DNA of 64,000 bases, from NCBI GenBank assembly GCA_011800805.1, contig MPNW01000017.1, positions 125,762 through 189,761 on the forward strand. Reading direction: 5' to 3'. The notes under the pieces were generated by a model that did no database searches, had not been told where the DNA came from, and saw only the letters and a list, made by a program, of their open reading frames with translations. The stretch comes from Hirudo medicinalis. Taxonomy: Eukaryota; Annelida; Clitellata; Hirudinida; Hirudinidae. Shown here piece after piece: positions 25,601 through 36,400 of this stretch; the stretch's first letter is position 1, and each line of letters begins with the position of its first letter. A program made the translations under genes and the position numbers.

Positions 25601-27606
25601 CAGAAACTTATATTTATTACCATTTTTAGGGCATTGCTGGACCACCTGGCCCTCCAGGACCACCTGTTAGACACTATTTTGTCATAAAAATCAATTGACT
25701 AATAATTACATTGATTAAAACCGATTTTGCTTAAATAATGATATAGTTATAGTTGTTTAGTTCTATTTTTTTCACAAGTTACAACTTATCATCCATTCTA
25801 TTTATTATTCGGTCTGGTACGCAGAAATATATCTGTAAACTTTACATACAACTCAGGGACCTCCTGGACGTCACTCTAATGCTTTCCGAACCTTCCCAGG
25901 GAGTTACGGCAGACCTAAAGGACCAGATCCTTATTTGGTAAGAAACGTTCTATAGCTCGAAGCTATAAACTCTAAATTATGATTCACTAATTATAATCTT
26001 ATTTATATTTATAATTTTGTTTTTATTTAATTTTAATTACAATTTTATTCATATTTAAGAGTGACGATCCCAACGTTGCTGATACAGAGGTAATTTCATA
26101 TGCTTTCCCTTGTAAATGTGACTTTTATAATTTCAATTAACGATTTTTAATTCCCTGATTATCAATTGCGCTTTTGTGCTTGGAGTTTAACCTTACAAAT
26201 GTCTCTCGCAAAATCAGGTGAACTTCTCCGACAAAGTTATGCTGGAGGAATCCATCCAGAAGTTGAAGGTACCTCAGGGCACCAAGGAATCTCCTGCCAG
26301 AACTTGCAAGGAATTGGCCCTTGCAAACCCCAACCTTCCAAACGGTTTGTTGAAGAGAAGTCGCATGTCATTAATATTACATGTAATTAGATTTGTGACT
26401 CAGTATTTTAAGGTAAGTATTTTGAGTACATTGCGACTGATACATTAGGTTTTGTGAATAAAATTATTTATTAAGGAACACGAATTACCTATAAATGTTG
26501 CCACTACAGGATTTTACTGGATCGATCCAAACAATGACGAGGCTGAGGATGCCTTCGAAGTTTATTGTGACTTCAGGACCAGGCAGAGCTGTGTACAACC
26601 ACAAAACCAGGTATTGACAAGTTGAAATATCTTGGCATAAAATTTCAATCAGTCACCTAAAGGCCATTTTAATCCATTATTCCATTAAATGCGTTTTAGG
26701 TTGACAAAGCACAATGGTACGAAGGACCTCAGAAGCGTACGTGGTTCTCGGAAGAAGTTACAAACGGATTCAGCGTGAGGATTTCCATTCCTAAATGACA
26801 GACACATCATATCGAAATGTGACTCAATAATTTGACGTCTGCTTCTTTTTTGCAGTTCACATACAAAGCTAGCAAGAACCAACTCAGGTTCCTTCAGCTT
26901 TTAAGCTCAAGGGCCAGCCAAAACGTCACTTACCACTGCAAGAACTCAGTCGCCTATTACGACCAACAATCACAAAATTTCAACAACGCAATAAGCCTTC
27001 TAACATCCAACGAAAAAGAACTAGGAGTCCAACAGCCCATCAAATTCAGATACTCAGTTTCTCTTGACGAATGCCAAGTGAGTTCAGCCGCTTGGCTTAC
27101 ATTGAATTTGGAATCTATTTGATGTGATTTTCTGTGCATTTGATTTAGTGGCTTAGAGAAGTCAATGCCAGTAATAATGGCAATAATAATGGCATTGACT
27201 TAGAGAAGTCAACTTCATTATTACCGCTAAGAGCTATAAATTTGTCAGAGTGCCTCTGCGCTGATTACAATGCAGTACTTAATTTCAACGTGCACTGCAA
27301 ATTTTCAATGTTCTGCCTGGATCTCTCACGGAGAGAATCCTTGAAACAAATGATTTATTACTCCTGTCTGTTCAGGATACATTAATCGTTAATTTAGCGA
27401 TTGTGACACCGAATTGGCAACTTCTTAACGCATTTCAAACGCAACCTTTTCTTCGACAGTATCGCCAGAACAAATGGACGAGGACGGTCTTCGAAATCAA
27501 CACCGAGAAACCCAAGAGGCTTCCAGTCATCGATGTGGCCCCAGTCGACATTGGGGATAGGAACCAGGCTTTCGGCCTTGAACTTGGCCCAGTCTGCTTC
27601 TCATAA
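14976..27606 (+). CDS. Fibrillar procollagen alpha chain (about 51 exons)
   Basis: Secreted extracellular-matrix protein that forms cross-striated fibrils. Layout: signal peptide exon (14976-15048), VWC domain exon (15442-15624), short linker exons (15843-15871, 16220-16276, 16530-16637), 40 triple-helix exons (16783-25937), telopeptide exon (26060-26089) and five COLFI C-propeptide exons (26218-26344, 26510-26610, 26700-26774, 26856-27077, 27460-27606). The total is about 1417 codons, near the 1450-1490 of vertebrate clade A chains. VWC plus an unbroken helix of about 1011 residues plus a COLFI domain identifies a clade A-like fibrillar collagen; the exact orthologue is not assignable. AATAAA words at 27790 and 27820 may be poly(A) signals. 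Confidence 0.95.
16783..25937 (+). CDS. Collagen triple-helix exons (Gly-X-Y)n
   Basis: All exons start with a complete Gly codon (the first starts Leu-Pro-Gly) and end in phase 0. Start(length in bp): 16783(42), 16970(54), 17217(54), 17434(54), 17720(54), 18088(54), 18402(45), 18755(54), 18892(99), 19068(99), 19252(45), 19407(99), 19671(108), 19890(54), 20239(108), 20515(45), 20744(54), 20925(99), 21089(108), 21272(54), 21449(99), 21868(99), 22030(54), 22211(54), 22471(54), 22590(162), 22872(54), 22983(216), 23359(108), 23535(108), 23709(216), 24179(54), 24400(54), 24618(54), 24884(54), 25002(54), 25131(72), 25419(36), 25630(36), 25857(81). Summed, the repeat is about 337 triplets with no interruption. 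RGD occurs at 19890-19943 (SRGDA) and 22471-22524 (ERGDQ). Confidence 0.93.
21629..21835 (-). mobile_element. tRNA-derived SINE copy in a collagen intron
   Basis: Reverse-orientation copy of the family seen at 7079. 'gcaggctgggttgcgaacagg' is the degenerated B-box side and 'ccgccgcatgcaggaacgca' the head. It is more similar to the copy at 35004, sharing the extra 3' part 'cttttgagtgcc...ctaccattta'. It lies between the helix exons ending at 21547 and starting at 21868 and does not disturb them. Confidence 0.75.
26060..27606 (+). CDS. Collagen C-telopeptide and COLFI C-propeptide
   Basis: The C-propeptide drives chain selection and trimer nucleation in the endoplasmic reticulum and is then cleaved. 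Family hallmarks are clear: [45 protein letters not shown], the terminal [12 protein letters not shown] and the GPVCFS end with TAA at 27604-27606. Six cysteines are present (TCK, VYC, QSC, YHC, DEC, PVC). The two that normally sit at 'LKxC' and 'DPNQGC' are replaced by Ala and Glu. NVTYHC carries an N-glycosylation sequon. Confidence 0.93.
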
Positions 27607-28826
27607 ACTTCAGCACCCCTCCGTTTCTATTTATAGTAAAATTTATCGAATGTTAAAGTAATCTGAAAATCTAAGTGAAACAATTAATTAATACGAAGCC
27701 AATCTGGGAGAGCAAAATGCGGTGGTTTGGGAGTTTAACTACAGTTGGACTACGGAATGCCATGAAATGTTCACTAAATGCTTGTGTAAAATAAAATGGG
27801 TGTCCGAAACTTCTAAGTAAATAAAAAAATCTCAACATTGTCTTTTTAACGTGAAGGAAATCCGCGTTTCTGCATCTTTGTATATCTTGCAACAACAACA
27901 CAAAACTCGCTATGCTGGAAACACTAACTAAACAGCTTCCAGAAGACATCTTAAAATGGATTGTGTCAGATGACTAATGTTGTCCTATTGATAAAATGTT
28001 GGATTAAAACCCTAGAGAATGTTGTCAGAACTATAATTAAAGCGGATAAAACTTCTGCAACGAGCAAATGATCTGCAAGATTCGATTTTAACAAAACATT
28101 TACAAAGTCTGCATTCGAATAACAATAAAAATAATAACAAACATTGAATTACAACAGTTCAGAAGTGGACACTTAAGTAAAAAGTATTATGCTGAAATTT
28201 GACAAAATTTAACTTAAAAACAACTGAGTTGGAATAATAAACAAAGCACAAGTAGTAAATCATCAAATCTTCGAACAGAAACCGACATCACTGTCGGATG
28301 ACTAGCATCGGTCTGCAAAGAATAAGATTGAAAAAGCAACAACTATCAATTTCTTAAGAATAACGAATATCAAAAATGATAAAAATAAAAATTGACAAAA
28401 AACCACAGGGCATTTTTAAAAAATCCTCTCTAGAGTTGGTGATTGTTTCTTTGAAGGAGTTTCTTTGTTTCTGACTGTTCCTTGAAATACAACATTTGTT
28501 TGTCATTTTATTGCATTGTTTTGTTTACATGACAACAGGCAGCGGATGAATTAATGCAGAACACAAAACAAAGTCTTGGTAAAAGATAATATTGAATGTT
28601 GATAATCAACTCCAGGATTACAAAGTAAAGAGACTTGTGCATTTGGTGCAGTGCACAAATTAAAATATCAAAGCAGTGCAAAGACTTCTTCGCTCGGTCG
28701 AAAATAGAGATCCTTGCAAGCACTAAGCATGCATTCCTGTACATCTCTTCATCAAGCACTATTTGTAAAAGATAAATTCAATGAGAAATAAGCAATAATA
28801 ACATACAATTCTGAAAGTTATGGAGT
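27607..28826. other. Collagen 3' UTR and intergenic DNA
   Basis: Between the convergent collagen and syntaxin genes. AATAAA words at 27790 and 27820 (+) could end the collagen transcript. 'tttatt' at 28507-28512 is AATAAA for the minus-strand syntaxin. Nothing coding seen. Confidence 0.5.
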
Positions 28827-30236
28827 TCATAGCTTAACAGCAAGCACCACAAGGGTGATGATGATGGTCAGTACACATCCGAGCACAACAAACAGACACA
28901 CTTTCTTTCTCTTTACTTTAGACTGCAGTGATATGAATATTCAACAGTTGGATTGAAAGCATTCAATTAATCACATTTGAGAAATATCCTGATAATGATC
29001 AACTTAAGTTGAAACTTAAAATAAACCTGTGATGATTTATTGATGAATATAATTAAATACATAAGTAAATAAGTAAGTTTATTTATATAGCGCCATAAGC
29101 ATGAGCATCAGGGGCGCTTAGACCATTTATATAGCGCCGACTCCCAGGGGTGCTTTGTGGTGGTGCAAGCTGGGTTTCGAACACGTCACGTATCGACTGT
29201 TACTTTTACTGTCATTTGCAGGAATGCTACCCTCCGCGAGCTAACTTGCATCCAAATCTTGCAATACATCTGTTCTTAAGTTTAGAATTTAAGTTATGCT
29301 CGTTTAAAAGTAAACCAAATGTAATCTTAAAACAATAATGAAATTGAACATGAAAATTCAAAGAATCATCGACCTGATAGAAACGAGCTTTTTGAAGCTG
29401 TTCCACTCCATGCTCGACATTTATTGCAGCCGTTTCCACGCTTGCCTCGATGCTGTCTAAAAGGTAACTATTTGTTAATTAATTTTTACAATTAATTAGT
29501 CTTTAATTACTACTAATTAACCTCTGCATTTAGGTCCTCAATTACCCTTTGTATTTAATTAGTATTAATTGTGTGTAATTGGGTAATTAATTAGTATTGA
29601 CTAACCTCTGCACTTAGGTTATCAATTAACCTTTGTAATTAGGTAATTAACTATTGCTAATTAAAATTCTAATTAGGTTATTAACGAATATTAAGTAAAC
29701 TTTTTAATTACTTTATTGTGTTGGCTGTTGCAAGTAGGTAATTAAATATTATTAATTGAAATATTTATATGTAAAATTATATTAATTAAAGTGACATTGA
29801 AGGAATGGTCATATTGTCAAGTTGCCACGGGAATGGGTGCTACATGAATGATATTACACAGATGGAACTAATATAGCACCTAAAACAAATGTGTTTAGTT
29901 TTATTTGTTGAACTTTTTGTTTTTGTTTCCTTCAAAAGTAAACAAAACATTATTAACTCAACTGACCAATGGCATCATTCTGCTCATGGACCAACAGGGC
30001 AAGATCTTTAAATATCTGGTTCACATCCATTATGTCAGCCTTAAAAGAATTTAAAAAATGAATATTTTATGAAAAATTATCTCCAATAAACCAAATTTCG
30101 ACATATATATCCTTCATTATTATTATTCACATCCTGTATTATTGGACATTTTGCACATGATGAAATTAATCAATAAAGATGTTACGTTCTACTTGCCAAT
30201 ATTCCAATGCTTACCAACTATTAAATATTCAACAGC

Positions 30237-30276
<40 letters not shown>

Positions 30277-32378
30277 ACTTGCAAGTCCTGCTGATGAGTA
30301 ACTATATGATCAATTATAATATTGACATAATTAATAATATTAATATAATTATAAAGCTCATTAATTCACCTCCAATTGGCACATTGACTTCTCTCGCTCC
30401 TCCAAAAGCTTCACGTCGACTTCCTCTTCCTCCACTTGCAACAGTCCAGGACTTAAGGAATGAAATCAATCATTACAATCATCTTAACAACCAATAAATA
30501 AAACAATAAACATTAATCAATCTATTAATTCATGATAAGCAGTAAATAAAACTATAAAAATCAATTAATGGGTCTCCATAATAGCAATGGAATGTAAATA
30601 TTCCTTAGAAATAGCAAGAGATTTGCACAAACGACATCCACTTATGCTCTGTTAAAACATTATGCAGAAATAACGCATTGTACTGCACGAAAACATCGCA
30701 CGACAACCACCTGTCAATTGGTACTAGTTGGTACTCCCCTTTCTTGTCATCCAAGAATGGATCCTGCAACAAAATAAGAGTAACTTGAAAAACATTACTT
30801 ACAATAAGTATTTGCTGATCTTCAAAGTTGTAAATTTAAAGACAAATAATTTGCAAAACATTTCAATGAATATGAAATGATTTGATGAATATAAATTTAA
30901 TGTCGTTTAATGTTGTTTTTCTCTCGAAATAAAATTTCATCACTGCCGCTTGTTAGCTTACAACTGCAAAAGATTGGATTCAAATATTTTATGCTAACAT
31001 TTCATGGATTAGATCACCTAGAGAAGTTCCCATGTTTTCAAAATATTTGAAATGTTATTTGCATAAATGTTATTTTCACCAGAATTCAATTAAGAATTTT
31101 AAAATAGTATAATTTATTAAATAAAATAAAGGTTGTAACTAAAGCACAAAATTTCAGAAATGGCCCTCATTTTTATGATAAAAGAACAAGAAAAGGAAGA
31201 AAATTTTCATTTGACGATGAAATGTCATTTGATCGAATTGCATTGAAATATGTCGAATGTTATCGTAGCCGTGGCACATGGAAGTAGTTCGACCCAATTA
31301 AAAACATTGAATAGCCTAATATAAAAAACAATGATATCATCGTTGTTACAGTAACTTTACAAACAAATACAAATACTGTTTAAATGAGTTGTATATTCTT
31401 ACAAAAACTGTCGAATGAACGAAACTTCACGAACGTAATTGAGTGGTCGCGATCTGGAACTGGCTTCCTTGTCCTTCTCCTGCCTCTGAGCGAGTTGGAA
31501 GTTGCTGAGTGCTGCCGTGAAGTCGTTCATCAGTCGATCCTTGTGCATCTTCCTCAGTCTCTGTCAGTGAAAGGACAGATGTTTAAGGGTGATAAGTGCA
31601 ATGACTTAAATAAGTCACAAGACATTGTCCTCAATTAGAACACACAAGATGACCATATGATTACATGATAACATGCTTTATGCAAGCAGCTCACTGCTAA
31701 CAATGATAATGTTGATGAAGGTGACAGAAGTTACGACGACAAGTAATTATCTTACTCAGATAGGATCAATGGGAGTGCAATTTCATATTTTGAAATGGAA
31801 CATGTTGAATTCAGTGCATGCTGTTCAGTTTAAAATAATACAAAGCAATGCAGTCAATACAATCTGGCTTCACAAGTGTTCACCACTGACCTGCTCTGAT
31901 GATGATGAGACATTTGGCAGGTTGACAAGTTCAGTGAGTTTCTGTGATGTTTCCTTGGCAAGCTGGTTTGTGTAGTGTTGGAGTTGATGCCTTTGAACAT
32001 CACAATATTTAAGAATTTAAAATACTAAAAGCATTTGCAATGTCAGTCTCACTACAGACATTAAAAAATTATGCTTAAGAAGTGAGGTACTAGCAGTTTG
32101 TCCCTAAGTTCTGGGGTGTCATTACTGGTTCCAATCTGAGCTATCATGCGCTGAAGTTGTGATACTACAAAATGTTAAATTAAGCTAATAAATAAAAATA
32201 CTGCATGTTAATTTTAGCTAACAACAACTTAGCAACGAATAAACTAAACTTCAGTAGTTTTTGGTGTCAAATGATGCAACTGAAGTCATACCATTTTGGG
32301 TGATCTTCTGGACGTTATTTGCAACTTGCTGAGAACTTCTGTTAAAATCCCAGCTGCTAGAGCCAGAACGTTCATTTA
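28827..32378 (-). CDS. Syntaxin-7/12-type Qa-SNARE (first exon not found)
   Basis: Endosomal t-SNARE that takes part in membrane fusion. Minus-strand exons, 5' to 3': 32378-32292, 32164-32095, 31990-31891, 31560 to about 31420, 30763-30711, 30451-30370, 30039-29967, 29456-29374, 28922-28827. They encode an N-terminal helix (VANNVQKITQN, SQLQRMIAQIG, HYTNQLAKETSQKL), a linker (RLMNDFTAALSNFQ, LLEEREKSMCQLE), a Qa-SNARE motif (DIMDVNQIFKDLALLVHEQ... with the zero-layer Gln in HEQND, then DSIEASVETA) and a C-terminal transmembrane anchor after KVKRKK with a TGA stop. Phases agree at most joins. The 3' end of exon 31560 is unsure, and one donor appears to be GC rather than GT. The start codon exon lies upstream of 32378 and I could not identify it. 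Confidence 0.85.
29080..29253 (-). mobile_element. tRNA-derived SINE copy in a syntaxin intron
   Basis: Canonical reverse copy: tail 'tatatagcgccataagc' first, then the B-box side 'gctgggtttcgaacacg', then the A-box side 'gcaggaatgctaccctccgcgag'. Tail and head are in the same relative order as in the reference copy at 7079. Confidence 0.78.
29470..29770. repeat. Degenerate AT-rich tandem repeat
   Basis: Units around 'ggtaattaattagtattgac...taacctctgcactta' recur with drift several times. Syntaxin intron; no coding signal. Confidence 0.55.
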
Positions 32379-33450
32379 CTGAAAGGATTACGTTTACATT
32401 TGAAGGTAGAAAAAGGCTTGAATCGTAGAAATATATTGACATTAAAGTGAAAAACGTTGTGAAATTTCTAATACATGTCGAAAACCCACTGCTTCTGTAT
32501 TCCTTCATTCTAAAGAACAAAATATCAATTCCCTTATCAGCTGGATATGATATTTGTCAAAGACTTCCTTTTATTGTAATGTAAATGTTATATAATCAGA
32601 ACTCGCATCATGTGACCCAATAAATTTAAAAACATGAATTAATGCTGGCTACGAATGAATAAAATTGCAACCGATTGGCATTGTCTAGCAGACACAATCA
32701 TAATCAAAAGTTTATTTAAAAAAATTAAGTTATACAAATATAAGCAATGTCAAAAATTGTAAAATTGAAAAAAATCTCTTTAAATAAAGAGAAATAAATG
32801 AGACTTCTAATGATCGTAAGTTGGCTAATTATTCGTAACAAATTAAAGGTTGGTAAAAAAATGAAGGTTAATCAATCCTCAAACTTATTAATTGTTTTAT
32901 TACAGCAATGAGCGTGCGTTGGTTTGAGTAAATTCAAAGAATGTAATGTATGAATGGAAGGCACATTAACTATTAACTACAATGTTGTGCACTCTACAAC
33001 AGCATAGCAGATTTCTGCTCTGCCAGCTAGGCTTGTGTGGGCAGGATCAGGTCTAACTCAGAGGAAAAATATTGGCTTCGTTGCTGTTAAGAATCTGTTG
33101 GAGGTTGATTATTTAGGATTTCTGATTTTTAAAAATCGTTTTAAGAGGATATTTAATACTAAAAAAAGGTCGTTTGTTATTATCCTTGACTGCTAACGAA
33201 GTGCCTGCTAAACTTAATAATCGCTTAGAATGTGATACTGCTGCTATGTTGATGCACACTAAATAACTGGAAATACTTTTCTAGCGGATGGCAGTCATAG
33301 TGCTCTCTGAGCGATTTGATATGTCAATCTTGCAGTGGATTAGCGATTTTTAACGATTAACATATACACTTTTTAAGAACATTTTTCCAAAATTACAGAA
33401 CTCAAGTCCAGGTAACTTTAAAATTGCCTGGAATTATAGGCAAATAAGTG
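32379..33450. other. Divergent spacer between syntaxin and FRRS1-like gene
   Basis: The two genes point away from each other, so promoters of both probably lie here. The missing first syntaxin exon should also be in this stretch. I see no TATA or other convincing core element, and no simple repeat. Confidence 0.45.
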
Positions 33451-36400
33451 ATGATGATCGTTATGAGGCAACTGCTGGCTTTGGCCACCATTCTCAGTTT
33501 TGGATTGTGTCTGGACTTCCCAAACACCCCAACAGTATGTGAGGACATGATGCCAGCATCCACCAGTACTGAGCCCCAAACCCTTCCACCACCATTCAGG
33601 ATTACTGTCAACAAATATATCTACAAATCAGGAGACAGTTTAAATGGTGAGCCCTTGATGCTTTGGAAGGCCGGTTTTATAATGTTTGGTACAATAGTAC
33701 AATTTCTTTGGCCTTTGGATAAATATTCTAGAACCTTGAACAACCTTGCAGCCCAATTTAAAAATTAGGTGCGCTGTGTGGCGGTGCAAGCTGGGTTTCG
33801 AACACGACACGTAACGACCGTTGCTTTCACCGTCATTTGCAGGAACCCTATCCTCTGAGCCAACTCGCACCCCAGTTAGCAAAAGCACCTCTGATGCTAA
33901 GCATGTGGCGCTATGTAAACGAACTACATTTTCATATTTACATTATTGGACTGTTTTATTAATCATTCCTTGTTTATAATTTTGGAATAGCATTTAAGAT
34001 AAATTCAAAATAAAGATTTTTGGTGTGCAAAACAACAACTGTTAAGTTTTTTTTTTTTTAACTGATCGAAGTTTTTTTCAATAGCTGAAACTTCAATAGC
34101 ATCGTTACAATACCTGTGTTCAATGGTGAAGTCAGTTGATGTTGATTTTCAATCACATTGCTGAAGATGTGTCTAAGGTTCTGATGTATTTAAGATATCA
34201 TCGAAGCTCCACGAATGTCGTTTAAGTTTTCAGTTAAGCCTGAATGTGTAATGGATGTGACAAGATGACTTAGAAATTCGTCAGGTTTAATTCATTTACA
34301 TTGTATTGCATCGGCCTTATCTTTTAAACAGTCAACATAGCCAGCACCAATGGAGAGAAGATCACGGGCTTCATGATTGCAGCCAAGTTGTACGATCCTA
34401 AAGTTCCCTCGAAGGTTAACTACGGAGCCTTCAGAACGTCCGACGTTCCTACGGTCGCTATCTGCAATTCAGCTTTTGGGGTTAGCTTTTGATTTGAAAT
34501 ATTTTGCATTGAGTTTGGGAAAATTTTGCATTGAGTTTGAGATATATTTTGCATTGAGTTTGAGATATATTTTGTCCATTTGAAACTAATTTTGTTGAAA
34601 CAAAAAGTAACAAAATACTGCACTTAAATACTAATTGCTTGCTTATTTATGAGGAAGTTTATGGAAACTTGTATTTGAAGTTTAAAATTTAATATTATTT
34701 CACAGAATGCTTTGATCCATGGAAACTTGAGCAGCTTTGAGCCTCGAAGTTCGCTCAACTTTGCCTGGACTTCCTACCCGTCGACACAGGGACACCTCGT
34801 CTTCAAGTCAGTTGATGTGCTCGATGAGGATGCTGTTGTTGTTATTGGATGGCTGAAAGTTGCATGAAACCTGTTCTATAATTAGGCTACAATCCTCCAC
34901 TGATGTGAAATTTTAAACCAGATTGATTGATTGGTAAATAGATTGTGCATATTGTGATAGTAATACTATTAGTGGTGAATACAAAGTGTTCTATTTGCAT
35001 TTAGCCAATCTTTTGAATGCCATATGTATCTGAATATGATGTGAAGGCAATTTTTAATTGCTCTACCATTTATACATTGCCCCTACATGAGGGCGATCCC
35101 AGGGGGTGCAGGCTGGGTTGTGAGCTTGATGCACTACGACCTTTGAGACATTACCGTCTCAAGCAGGAATGCAACCTATTGAGCCAACCATTTCATTCTG
35201 TTATGATCCCAGAGTCACAACAGAGGAATCATGATGTGATTATCTGGTGACTCATGGCATGGTAGCATTTGATAGCAGGTAATTATGGAATGTTTATCAG
35301 GCTCTGCATTCCATCACAGGATGAATTTGCAAGTGTCTAAAAACTGGGTTGGATTGTGGCTATTTCTACAAATATTCGACAAATATTCGAGAAATATATC
35401 TAAAAAGATAATTTTGATGATTAAGTAAAAGCATATATCTGAATAACTTACTGTTTGGATCTTTATAAAATTTCCATTTCAGGGCCACAGTTGTATTTTC
35501 ACCCGAGAGATACTGGGTTGGCGAACCGTCTGAAATAATCATCGATGAGACCTCCCCAAAACCTCAGAGCCCTGTCAGCGTGAGTAATTTATTCATAAAA
35601 TTCAAACATACTCTTTGGAGTTTCTATCTATTGAACAGTGATCCTAACGTGTTGCATCACTTGAACTACCTTGCTGAACATACAAAATGAAAGAAAGAAC
35701 ATAAAGAATGTAGAATGCAGAATAGCTTAAGTGAACGTGCTTTTGTGCACATGCAAACCGTTTCAAATGCTTTCAGCCAACCTCTCCCCCATCAACCGAT
35801 TCAATTGAAATCTCCCAATGTGGGAAGACCAGGGGCTGCTACAGGAACCCCCCCGGTTGCGATCCCTCCGATTGTGAAGTGCTGGTGACTTGGTTGGATC
35901 AGGGCGACGGGGTCGATTTCCAGATGACCGGTGACACGAGCGGGTGGGTCTCAGTGGCCTTTTCTGAGGACACGAAACCTGTAAGTGATTCAAATTTTGG
36001 TTTGAAATTGTGAGCAAGTGCATTTTTTTTTTTTTTTTTTGAGTAATTTTATTCAACCAAGCAATAACAAACACCAAAGCAACACAAGATTATTGACAAC
36101 TTGATTATCTCATTTGGGGCAGTGGATTTTATCATGCAAAAAATTTTTGTAATTTGAACCAATTCTTTAACGAGAATATAAAAAGCTCTTAATTATTTTC
36201 GAATAGTCGAGATGTTTTTGAGGATGTGGATGTTACGAAGGCATCTTTGGTCAGACTAACAGAGTCTTGCAAAGAGAGTTTCACTCAATTGTTGATTGCT
36301 TCAGTCCTATTCATGAAATCCTACCATTGTCTCGAGTGACAATAAATTTTCAATAAAATTTTGACAGGGCAGAGACGAAGTGTTTGAATGTTTGTGGAAC

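Noticed and set aside
26685..27139. Minus-strand frames over the C-propeptide exons
   Set aside because: Shadows of the collagen COLFI domain on the + strand.
33402..33614. Minus-strand frame over the first FRRS1-like exon
   Set aside because: It is a shadow of the signal-peptide/Reeler exon, which has the correct phase and family motifs.
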